Shown here: in pieces, positions 55,058 to 64,000 of the stretch
How positions within the stretch are numbered: the stretch's first letter is position 1
How the letters are laid out: the number at the start of each line of letters is the position of its first letter
Assembly (NCBI GenBank): GCA_026545765.1
Contig: CM048841.1
Location: 97,793,352 to 97,857,351 of the forward strand
Length of the DNA: 64,000 nt
Direction: 5' to 3'
Source of the DNA: Plantago major
Taxonomy: Eukaryota > Streptophyta > Magnoliopsida > Lamiales > Plantaginaceae
Program-made: the position numbers and the translations under genes
Notes under the pieces: model-generated
The model's database searches: none
Seen by the model: the letters and a program-made list of their open reading frames with translations, nothing else
What the model was told of the DNA's origin: nothing

Positions 55058-56229
55058 AAACCTAGTAGACAAAGTCTAATAGTGCCAACCGCGTCGCTTG
55101 GAGGTTAGTCTGCGATATTTCATTCAAATTAGACTTGTAAGACAAGCATGACTGCATGATTTTTTAATATATCTGACTCACTATCATGAACTACATTTAG
55201 AAAGCGTCTTTAACTTCATGTGCTATTCACTTTGAGCTACTTTACCTATGTTTGATATGTCTAGTCAAATGCTTATACTCATTAAGTTATGAGTTCGAGA
55301 TCCTTAATGTTGCAACTATAGTACAAGTTCAATATATGACTTATAACGACCCACCAGGTCACACTCCAAAAGATTCTACAAAATACGAAGCATGACATTA
55401 AAGAGCCTACGTGGCTCAAAATACCCGAGAACACCTGAAGGTCACTGGAAGTTCTACTCCAGTGCTTTCAAGGCTCCTTCCAAACTCTTCTCAAAGAGAA
55501 GTAAGAGCCAATTCTCAAAAGAGAAAGGACCTCTCCATCTCCTCACAAGCTATTCTCCAACACTCCGGAAGCTCTTCTTCAGTGCTTTCAGGTTTCCTTC
55601 CATGCTCTTCCCAAACTCTTCTCAAAGAGAAGTAAGAGCTAATTTTCCAAAAGAGCAAGGACCTCTTTGGCTCCTTACAAGCTCCTCTAGAGCTTACACC
55701 AAGCTCTCCAAAAGTTCTTTACCAATGCTCATGTAGCTCTTCGCAAGCCTTATGAAGTTATTATCGAACTCATACCAAGCTCCTAGGAAGCTACCATGCC
55801 CCAAGGCAGCTGCCAGACTCATAAGGCGTTGCTAGAAAGCTACAAGACTCCTAGAAAGTTACCAATCTCCTAGGAAGCTACCAAGCTCCTAAGAAGATAT
55901 CAAGCTCTTAAGAATCAACCAGACTCATAAGTCGCTGGTAGAGAGCTATCAAGCTCCTAGGAAGCTACCAAACTTATAAGTCATTGATAAGGAGAGGAAA
56001 TGAGATTAAGACGAAGAAATTGGCATTTTGTTGGAGTAAAGAAGAAAGAAGTCGACAGTGTATGTTGGTGAGCCACCATGCCACATCCAATTTAACTGGG
56101 GCTAGTGAGACACCATGCCTCCATCCAATTTAAATATGGTTGGTGAGCTACCACGCCACCAACAAGTCCAACTTAAGATGGTCTGCCACCATCCAGGCTA
56201 GCAAGCTATACTTGGGATGGCATGCTACC
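55058..56229 (+). repeat. Gypsy 3' LTR-like region, left of the Sirevirus insertion
   Basis: Contains two copies of a roughly 140-bp unit (CTTCTCAAAGAGAAGTAAGAG at 55489 and 55619), then AAGCTACCAAGCTCCTA-type units (55780-55980) and the first ATGGTTGGTGAGCTACCA-type units. The latter resume after 62598. Confidence 0.75.
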
Positions 56230-57112
56230 TGTTAGAACATAGGATCCCGGATTGGTACTTTGAAACAAGATCAATAGACAATGTTGCCAACAATGTTGTT
56301 CAACATTGTCTTCAACATAGCAAACAGATGGCAGCGGATGAATAAGAATGAAACTTCTATTACCAAGCCAATATATAGAAAAATATACTGGCAGCGCCTT
56401 AGGCAAAATATCTACTGACAGGAAAAGTAGATCTAATTAAGTGGGTTTAATACAATCACAGACGATTGATTAAACAACCAAAACTAGCCCTAGAAGAACC
56501 AACAGTAAAAGCTATTCTAGGTCGATGTTTGAAAGAGTTATTCCAACAATGAATACTCTTAGACAAACTCTAAAGCTAGCAGAAAACAAGAAGCCTAAAC
56601 TCTTTTAATAAAATCTCGATTGATCATCAAGAAAGGCTCAATGATTGCTCGGCTGAATCCTTGTATATATACTTGAGATATCGACAGCTCCCATCCAAGT
56701 CGAAAGGCAATAGGATCTCAGCAAAGGAAATTTTCCATGTTCTTGTTTTCTTCAATAATCAGCTAGAAGGAAATTCCCATATTAGTGTCTTCAACAATAT
56801 ATTTCCTTCTTGCTTTCTTCAACAATATTCTTGAAAGATTCTCTCTTTAGATTGCATTCCTTATGTCCAAAGCAACTCAAACTCTTTCCTTATTCCTGCA
56901 GAAATTCGAATTGATTGCTTCGGTCAAGTCATCAATCCAATTGGCCTGCTTGTTTCTATGTTGTCTGTTGTTGTCCGTAATGTTGTTCCAACATTGTATC
57001 GGCACTATTTCGCAATGTTGCACAACATTGAAATCCTGCAGTTCACAAACACAAACATTGAACTGAATCATGAAAGATAAGATTAACTAATCAAGTGCAA
57101 CTTGCATTTTCA
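56230..57112 (-). repeat. S2 3' LTR
   Basis: Plus-strand ends TGTTAGAACATAGG and TTGCATTTTCA, 883 bp. It is preceded on the minus strand by the polypurine tract. Confidence 0.95.
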
Positions 57113-57128
57113 ATCTCCCCCTTAATCT
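57113..57128 (-). other. S2 polypurine tract
   Basis: Minus strand AAGATTAAGGGGGAGAT abuts the 3' LTR. Confidence 0.9.
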
Positions 57129-59353
57129 TAGTCTTTCATCAAGCAATAGCATTCCTTTGGGCTCATTGATTCCTTTTGATCCAATAAGCATGTTTGAGCC
57201 CAACTTGATATATCCTACAAAATATTCATAGAAAAACAACTACAAACATTGAACCGGTTATGTTACAAAGAAAGGTTGAATTACTAAACAAAGTGCACTA
57301 AATCGCACTTTCAATCTCCCCCTTAATTCTGATCTTTCTTCACACAACCTAAAACCAGTTTGTTAGTCAAATCGAACAAGTAGGATTTAAACAAGTCAAG
57401 AGGAAACCTTTGTTGGGAACTGAAAGATAAAGTGCAATCGATCAATGCTGATGGACAATGTTGAGTCAACACAGAACTCAACATTGCTGTAAATATGCAC
57501 TTTCAAATTCCCTCTTATGTCTTTGTCTACTCATCTCCTTTGAACTCATCATGGGCATCATATCATACTTCTTTTGACAATTCCTGCACTCAGTAGTTAG
57601 TGAATAAAAACAAACTTGCGTAGAATCGCAGTATAGTGAATAAAGACAAACTTGCGTAGAATCGCAGTATAAGTGCAGTAAACAAAGTAAATGCGCAAAT
57701 GTTGACACAACATTGCAGTCAACACTGCACTATTCAATCTCCCCCTTTGTCTTTCTTCACAAAAACACACCTGAACAAACTTGTTAGAAACAAACAAATA
57801 TAACAGGCATGAAACTACAAAACTCCCCCTCAACATTAGACGAGAGCAATATAACAGAATAAAGTATGTTTGCTTTTTGTTCAATCTCTTCTCTTCTCCC
57901 CCTTTTTGAGAAGAAAGATATCTCTCAGATTATTCAACCAAGTTCACAGAAGGAGACAAGAAGACATGCAATGAGTGCAATACTGAGTTGTGGACTATAG
58001 GACCTGCAATAAGAGCTGTGCAATGTTGGAGAATGATGTTGAAAACATTGAGTTCAACACTGGCAGCCAAGGTGATAGCAAAAGCAGGAAAAGAGTTTGG
58101 ATCGGCTGGAGGGCAGTAATCAAGAATAGAGTGGATGGTCATGATGGGTGTTGTTGGGTTTGCCTTAAAAGATCCTGCAAATATATATCAATGCTACCGA
58201 AACTGTGCATAAATGTTAATAAAAGATTAAAGTTGCAAGTAAAACAGTTATCCGTCAAGTCATAGTAATCAGATTAACAGATAAACCCTAGGGAGGTTGA
58301 CCATAAATATTGATCTTAAATAATGACTCAACATGCAAGAACAGGAAAGCAAAAACCCCAAACCCCAAAGAAACACCTTAGACCTGAAACACCTCAGACC
58401 TACTCCCCCTCAAACCCAAAAACACACAGAAAGGTCAGAAAGAGACACACATATAAAAAGAGCAAATAGTACTTCAAGCACAGTCAATGTTGACCTGAAT
58501 GTTGACTCAACATCGATGACAACATCGGGAAATCAGACCACTCTTAATGTAAGTCAGCCAGGAAACCAAGTCTCAAGATGTGCAGATTCGATTAACACCA
58601 CTGATGCTGCAGGCAAAAACAGAAAGAGAAAGGAATACCAAAGAAACACACCCAACATTGCCTCAAAAAGTAAATTGAACAATTAACATAAGTGTCAGTG
58701 GGGGTGACCATGAGACTGTGAACCATGTCAAATAATTGGAACACGTATGAATCCGCTCCAAAGCCGAAGCCTATGCGGAGTTAGGCAAACACACGTCTCA
58801 TGGCATAAAGATCACTCATTTGACCACATTGGGTGAATTGGTACTCAGACAGTGAACCAGCAGCATTACGAGAATCGACACTTTTGTGCGGTTTCCGGTC
58901 ACGAGCCATCAACCCTCACGACATATGACACATTGGCGTCGATATTTGGATAGTATTTGAAACACCTTGACACGATCCTCGTGAAACACTTCGAGCCCTT
59001 TTTATCATAATTCATTAGATTTATTAAGCATAAAGGACAGGAGGCAACATCAAGAGTGAGTCAAGGTACGAGTAAAAAGCCAAAAAAGCAGTAAAAGTGG
59101 GTTGTACATAAAGCAAACACACAGGAGACTCAATCCCTTTCAACCTTGGTTTCAAATAGCCTTTCAAACCCTAAGCATCACCACTGTAAGCTACAAAGTA
59201 GGAACAACAATAGACCAGTACAGGAGCACAGAAAGCACATAGACACACACACAAAAAAAATAAAAAAAATCAAAAGGCAACAAAAAACACATCACTTTTC
59301 TGCAGCCAGTGTTGACTGTGATGTTAAGTCAACACTGGTTTCAACATCGAAGA
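57129..59353 (-). other. S2 3' untranslated region with repeated polypurine tracts
   Basis: AGGGGGAGATTG-like tracts recur at 57313-57328, 57735-57750, 57821-57830, 57893-57908 and 58401-58412, each with similar flanks. Multiple polypurine tracts in this position are a known Sirevirus feature. No env-like ORF is convincing. The plus-strand frame at 58333-58686 lacks domains. At 58700-59030 the sequence is unremarkable. Confidence 0.75.
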
Positions 59354-60336
59354 TCACAAAGAGCACAAATCAAGAGATCTCCTAAAACTGAAGAATCTCT
59401 CACAATCTAATGGTTTGGTAAGAATATCTGCAAGTTGATTGGTTGTATCTAAGTGTTGTATGACTATTACTTGCAGATTGACCATATCCTTAAGAAAATT
59501 ATGCCTAATGTCTATGTGTTTCGTGCGTGAGGGCAAAACAGGCTTCTTAAAATTATTTATGGCACTAAGGTCATCACAGAACATCAACAAGGTATCACAT
59601 TGTCGACCAAAGTCATGCAGCATATTTTTCACCCATATCAATTGAGTAACACAACTCCCAGATGTTATATGTTCAAATTCAACATATGAGAGTGACACAT
59701 TGTTCTGTTTCTTGAAATACCATGACATTAAATTAGAATCAAGATAAAAGCAACCTCCACTAGTGTATTTTCTATCATCTAGAACACCAGCCCAATCAGA
59801 ATCACTAAATCCCACTAGATTAGTGTTTGTATCACATGCATACCATAATCTAAGATTAACAGTTCTTGATATATATATATATATATGAAAAATCTTTTAA
59901 GAACAATCAGGTGTGGGATTTTAGGGTTAGACTGATACCTGGCACAAACACACACATAAAACATGATGTGAGGTATGCTGGTTGATAGATATAGAAGGCT
60001 GTGAGTCATTGTTCTGTACAATGTTAGGTCAACATCATCTCCAACATCGATTCTGCTGAGCATAAGACCATTAGCCATAGGAGTGCTGGGTTCACCTATC
60101 ATGCTCATCTCATGGGTACCGTCAGATGGAATTTCTGCCTGTGATGTTGAGCTCAATGTTGTGTCATCATTGCTGTCAGCATTGACAATTTCTCCTTGTA
60201 CACCAGCTGGAGTTCTTGGTTTAGACACCTTTTCAGGTTCGATGTCGGTTTTCTCGGAGTAGTGTACGTAACTTTGCTCAAGACTGCACAAACCTTTGTT
60301 TATTCTTGGGTACAGTGCCTTTACGGGCAGAGACAT
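59354..60336 (-). pseudogene. pol: S2 RT C-terminus and RNase H remnant
   Basis: After a linker of unknown origin come MTHSLLYLSTSIPHIMFYV and CARYQSNPKIPHLIVLKRF, the copia RT end, disrupted by a short TA repeat near 59870. RNase H follows with GFSDSDWAGVLDDRKYTSGG, CDDLSAIN, KHIDIRHNFLKDMV and ADILTKPL. The protease, integrase and RT catalytic regions between this and gag are deleted. Confidence 0.88.
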
Positions 60337-60390
60337 CGAGAAAGACGGTTTAACGACAATGTTGATGTCAATGTTGACTCAACATTGTTT

Positions 60391-61670
60391 TCATTCATCG
60401 ATTCGACTCTTCCGGTGATAATCTGCAGATAGATCAACTGAACCATGTAGACACAAAACATTAGTAAGCGATTCCTCAGGGTTAGTCCAGAAAAGTGTTT
60501 CACGGTTTTGAGAATCATCATAGTCGAAAAAGACTTCTTTTGTCAATGTTGGACTATCAATGTTGGACCAACATTGGTTCTCAACATTGTTCAGAACAGC
60601 AGATAGGGCTTTGGCATGAACTTCTGGATCATCATCTTCCTGTTCGTCATCTGAAACATCACTGAGACACGCAAGCATAGTCTTTTTCTCTTTTCGAAGA
60701 GTGTTAGCACATTCATTCTGATAATGCCCCCATCCTTGACATTCAAAACATCTAACTTTACTAAGACTAGGGCTAGAGTTTGACACACCAGTTTTCTTTT
60801 TGAAATTTCTAGTTCCTTTTGAGTTGCTCGAAGAGCCTCTATTAGAATTCTTCCTGAATCTAAGTTTCTCAATTTTCCTAACCAAGTCATTGTAGGCTTC
60901 TTCAGTCATGTCATCAGAATCATCACTACTGCTTTCAGACTCAGTAACTTTAGCTTTAGATTTAGAGTGAAGGGACATACTAAGGATTTTCGTACCTTTT
61001 CTTTCATTATCAATTATCTCAAAAAATTTCAAATTGTTCATCAAGGTATGAAAATCCATAGTAGCTAGATTGTGAGTGTCTTCCAAAATAGTAACTTTAG
61101 TGTCAAATTTTGGAGAGAGAGAGATCGAATGGCTTTAGAAATCAGTTGCTTGTTGGAAATAGCATCACCAAGAAGTTGAACATCATTAGACAAAGTCAAA
61201 AGCTTTTCAAAATAAGAATCAATGGTTTCAGCTTCTTCCATTCTCAGATTTTCAAATTTTGACCAAAGCATTTGAAGTTTAGTTTGTTTGACACTATTAT
61301 CACCTTCACAATGATTCTGAAGTAAGTCCCAAGCTTGTTTAGTAGTAGTGCAATTTTGAATGATCTTAAACATATGAGCATCAACATGTCCAAAAATGGC
61401 ATTTAAAGCTTTTTCATTGTAAGAGCTTAAAAGAAAGTCACCTGCAGTGAAGCGTTCTTCAGGTATGGGAACAATATCTCCATCAAAGATCGTGTCCTTA
61501 AGATGGCGGACAAATCCTTCTAGAACAGATCTCCAAGCTCGACCTTCAATGGACTTGATGTATGTCCTCATCCTGATTTTCCAGTAGTGGTAGTTCGATC
61601 CATCAAGCATAGGTGGCCTGTAGACACTTGAGTTTGCAACTTCCATTGTAGTAGTACCAAATCCAGACAC
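60391..61670 (-). pseudogene. gag: S2 gag, one frameshift
   Basis: Starts MSGFGTTTMEVANSSVYRPP with the LDGSNYHYWKIRMRTYI block, then AHMFKIIQNCTTTKQAWDLL and LWSKFENLRMEEAETI. A slip in the GA-repeat at about 61108-61118 breaks the frame after IRSLS; the next frame carries ATMDFHTLMNNLKFFEI, an acidic Ser-rich part and the zinc knuckle CFECQGWGHYQNEC followed by ANTLRKE. Gag would form particles. The single slip may be recent, given the LTR similarity. Confidence 0.92.
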
Positions 61671-61683
61671 CAGTAGTTAGGTG

Positions 61684-61698
61684 CTGGCTCTGATACCA
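61684..61698 (-). other. S2 primer-binding site
   Basis: Minus strand TGGTATCAGAGCC matches the canonical initiator-methionine tRNA-complementary site of copia elements, 2-3 nt inside the LTR. Confidence 0.9.
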
Positions 61699-61700
61699 CT

Positions 61701-62593
61701 TGTTAGAACATAGGATCCCGGATTGGTACTTTGAAACAAGATCAATAGACAATGTTGCCAACAATGTTGTTCAACATTGTCTTCAACATAGCAAACAGAT
61801 GGCAGCGGATGAATAAGAATGAAACTTCTATTACCAAGCCAATATATAGAAAAATATATTGGCAGCGCCGTAGGCAAAATATCTACTGACAGGAAAAGTA
61901 GATCTAATCAAGTGGGTTTAATACAATCACAGACGATTGATTAAACAACCAAAACTAGCCCTAGAAGAACCAACAGTAAAAGCTATTCTAGGTCGATGTT
62001 TGAAAGAGTTATTCCAACAATGAATACTCTTAGACAAACTCTAAAGCTAGCAGAAAACAAGAAGCCTAAACTCTTTTAATAAAATCTCGATTGATCATCA
62101 AGAAAGGCTCAATGATTGCTCGGCTGAATCCTTGTATATATACTTGAGATATCGACAGCTCCCATCCAAGTCGAAAGGCAATAGGATCTCAGCAAAGGCA
62201 ATTTTCCATGTTCTTGTTTTCTTCAATAATCAGCTAGAAGGAAATTCCCATATTAGTGTCTTCAACAATATATTTCCTTCTTGCTTTCTTCAACAATATT
62301 CTTGAAAGATTCTCTCTTTAGATTGCATTCCTTATGTCCAAAGCAACTCAAACTCTTTCCTTATTCCTGCAGAAATTCGAATTGATTGCTTCGGTCAAGT
62401 CATCAATCCAATTGGCACGCTTGTTTCTATGTTGTCTCTTGTCCGTAATGTTGTTCCAACATTGTATCGGCACTATTTCGCAATGTTGCACAACATTGAA
62501 ATCCTGCAGTTCACAAACAACAACAACAAACACAAACATTGAACTGAATCATGAAAGATAAGATTAACTAATCAAGTGCAACTTGCATTTTCA
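61701..62593 (-). repeat. S2 5' LTR
   Basis: 893 bp, the same termini as the 3' LTR. The length difference is explained by a CAA-type expansion near 62515 and a shortened GTTGTT tract near 62440. Its inner end touches the primer-binding site. Confidence 0.95.
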
Positions 62594-62598
62594 CTACC

Positions 62599-63020
62599 AA
62601 CCAGGCCATGCAGCTGACAAGCCGCCATCCATCCAGCTGACAGGCTGTCATCCAGCTGCAGGCTGCCCTCCAGCTGACGGGTTGTCCTGTCATCCAACTG
62701 TTGGCTGCCACCCAGCTGACAGGAGGCCGCCATCCAGTTGTTGGCTGCCACCCACCTGACAGGAGGCTGCCATACGGTGTGAGTTGCCATCCATTGCGTC
62801 ATCCATCCGTGACGACAGATGCCATCCATATCAGCTGTCGTCCAACCGACAGAAGTCGCCATCCAGTGACAGTACCATCCAACCAGCTGTCAAGCGGCCA
62901 TCCGGATGACAGGTTGCCATCCAGCTGCCGTCATCCATCCAGCTGTCAAGCTGTCGTCTAGCTGACAGGCTGCCAAACAGCTTCCAGGCGGCCACCTAGC
63001 TGACAGGCTGCCATCCGATT
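62599..63020 (+). repeat. CCATCCAGCTGACAGGCTG satellite-like array
   Basis: About 18 degenerate units of 19-26 bp (CCATCCAGCTGACAGG, GTTGTCCTGTCATCC, GGCTGCCACCCAGCTGACAG). Part of the host repeat region split by Sirevirus S2. Confidence 0.88.
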
Positions 63021-63500
63021 GGGATGGCATGCTACTCTACGGGCTGGCAAGCTATCATGCCATCATACAATATATGGTCGTTGAGCTACCATGCTACCAT
63101 CCAATATATGGTCAGTGAACTTCCATCCAAAATATGGTCGGCAAGCTACCATGCCACCCTACAGGCTAGCAAGCTATCATGCCATCATACATATATGGCC
63201 GGTGAGCTACCATGCCACCATCCAATATATGGTCATTGAGCTTCCATCCAAAATATGGTCGGCAAGCTACCATACCACCCTCCAAGCTGGCAAGCTATCA
63301 TGCCATCATACAATATATGGCTGGTGAGCTACCATGCCACCATGCCATCATCCAGTATATGGCCATTGAGCTTCCATCCAAAATGTGGTCGGTGAGCCAC
63401 CATGAAACTATTCCATCATCCAGTATATGGCCATTGAGCTTCCATCCAAAATATGGTCGGTGAGCTACTATGCCACCATGCTATCATCCAAAGGTGTCTG
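63021..63500 (+). repeat. Higher-order repeat of about 120 bp
   Basis: Units combine GGCAAGCTATCATGCCATCA, TACAATATATGG, GTGAGCTACCATGCCACCAT, ATTGAGCTTCCATCC and AAAATATGGTCGG. Three to four higher-order copies are visible. The same phrases appear at 56055-56229 on the other side of S2. Confidence 0.88.
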
Positions 63501-63509
63501 TCTATAAGC

Positions 63510-63790
63510 TACCATCTTACTAGATTGACTTGTCCATGTTAAAATTTTCAGTCTGCAAGTTTTTGTCTTGCTAGAATCGCCCATCTTGAAATTTTCAGTC
63601 TGCAAGTTTCCGTCTTGCTAGATTGAACTGCCCATCTTGAAAATTTCATTCCGTAAGTTTCCATCTTACTTAATTGACTCGTCCAATTTTAAATGTCAAT
63701 CTGTAAGTCTCCGACTTACTAGATTAGCTTGTCCAACTGAGAATGCCAGTCACTAAAAATCCATCTCGCTAGGTTAGTTGTTCCCAGCCA
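63510..63790 (+). repeat. Tandem repeat of about 60 bp
   Basis: Four to five units of CAGTCTGCAAGTTTCCGTCT, TGCTAGATTGAACTG and CCATCTTGAAATTTT with increasing divergence to the right. Confidence 0.85.
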
Positions 63791-64000
63791 AGTGTGTCTG
63801 TCAGTGAGCTTCTGCATTGCAAGTTTGGTGACTTGCTTTGCCAAGCTAATCACTAGATCACTATGAGTAACATCCACCTCTCTAACACCAATCACTCTCC
63901 TTATCAGTGAGCTTACTGTCTGTTATTCTAGTATACTTACGGGATAATTGACACCTTTGAAGGAGCAGCATAGCATACTGTCACGGGATGAAACTTTGAT
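63791..64000. other. Right edge of the window, noncoding
   Basis: No feature recognised; probably still within the gypsy 3' LTR-like region. Confidence 0.4.

Larger units (their letters stand above)
56230..62593 (-). mobile_element. Sirevirus-like copia element S2, internally deleted, recently inserted
   Basis: Two near-identical LTRs (56230-57112, 61701-62593), an initiator-Met-type primer-binding site and a polypurine tract bound the element, and CTACC flanks it on both sides (56225-56229, 62594-62598). Gag is nearly complete, but integrase and most of RT are gone; only the RT end and RNase H remain. A 2.2-kb untranslated region with repeated polypurine tracts precedes the 3' LTR, a Sirevirus trait. 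The LTRs differ by roughly six substitutions and a few small indels by eye. Confidence 0.95.
46731..64000 (+). mobile_element. Ty3/gypsy Tat-lineage retrotransposon with tandem-repeat-rich ends
   Basis: Order: LTR remnant to 47836, primer-binding site, gag (47972-49625), protease (about 49640), RT (50191-50950), RNase H (51060-51420), a second archaeal-type RNase H (51500-51950), integrase (52150-53230), then a long repeat-rich 3' region. PR-RT-RH-IN order is gypsy; the second RNase H marks the Tat lineage. The right end lies beyond the window. Sirevirus S2 is inserted at 56230. The left LTR boundary is uncertain. Confidence 0.85.

Noticed and set aside
58333..58686. 117-codon plus-strand frame as an env-like gene of Sirevirus S2
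   Set aside because: It is antisense to the element, low in complexity and without membrane segments.
63024..63463. Three overlapping frames with repeated peptides
   Set aside because: They follow from the 120-bp higher-order repeat, which happens to lack stops.

Overview
This is a stretch of plant nuclear genome, probably a eudicot. It has a wall-associated kinase gene with phase-matched introns, small genes with TATA boxes, and a heavy load of plant transposon families. About four fifths of the window is transposable element, much of it nested. I cannot name the species.

Layout. 1-4883: Ty1/copia element on the minus strand, cut by the window edge. Its gag is split by a 397-bp solo LTR with a 5-bp target duplication, and its leader holds a tRNA-like segment and a small plus-strand ORF. 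5029-13499: three relatives of one PIF/Harbinger family: a 448-bp deletion derivative, copy A (5489-8731) and copy B (9903-13499), each flanked by TAA or TTA. Between A and B lies the remnant of a small peptide gene. 13500-17224: noncoding, ending in an LTR-type terminus. 17272-21460: duplicated module with a WAK pseudogene and an intact-looking gene for an 81-residue secreted peptide. 21651-25061: truncated Sirevirus-like copia (family S1) carrying a small hAT-like insertion. 26530-29360: the one convincing intact host gene, a three-exon WAK-type receptor kinase. 29478-37740: L1-type LINE ORF1 split by a roughly 3-kb solo LTR, which is itself split by a Helitron carrying pieces of an FDM/SGS3-like RNA-directed DNA methylation gene. 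39322-41040: another copy of the WAK-module segment, then the promoter and first exon of a broken EF-hand-like gene on the minus strand. 41125-44965: second S1 Sirevirus, inverted. 45523-46730: copia integrase/RT fragment. 46731-64000: Tat-lineage Ty3/gypsy element with long tandem-repeat arrays, into which a young, internally deleted Sirevirus (S2, 56230-62593, target duplication CTACC) has inserted.

Functional content is small: the WAK gene, the secreted peptide gene, possibly the 58-residue membrane ORF, and ORF1 of Harbinger copy B. Both Harbinger transposases, the gypsy pol (RT catalytic motif deleted, integrase Glu replaced) and all copia pol genes are broken.

Most notable: nearly every CTG/CAG site in the kinase exon of the WAK pseudogene is altered while the rest matches the intact copy; Sirevirus S2 carries about a dozen clusters of CAATGTTG/CAACATTG palindromes in LTR, coding and untranslated parts alike; the Harbinger 5' termini fold into hairpins whose arms covary between copies; and a Helitron has captured a gene of the silencing pathway.
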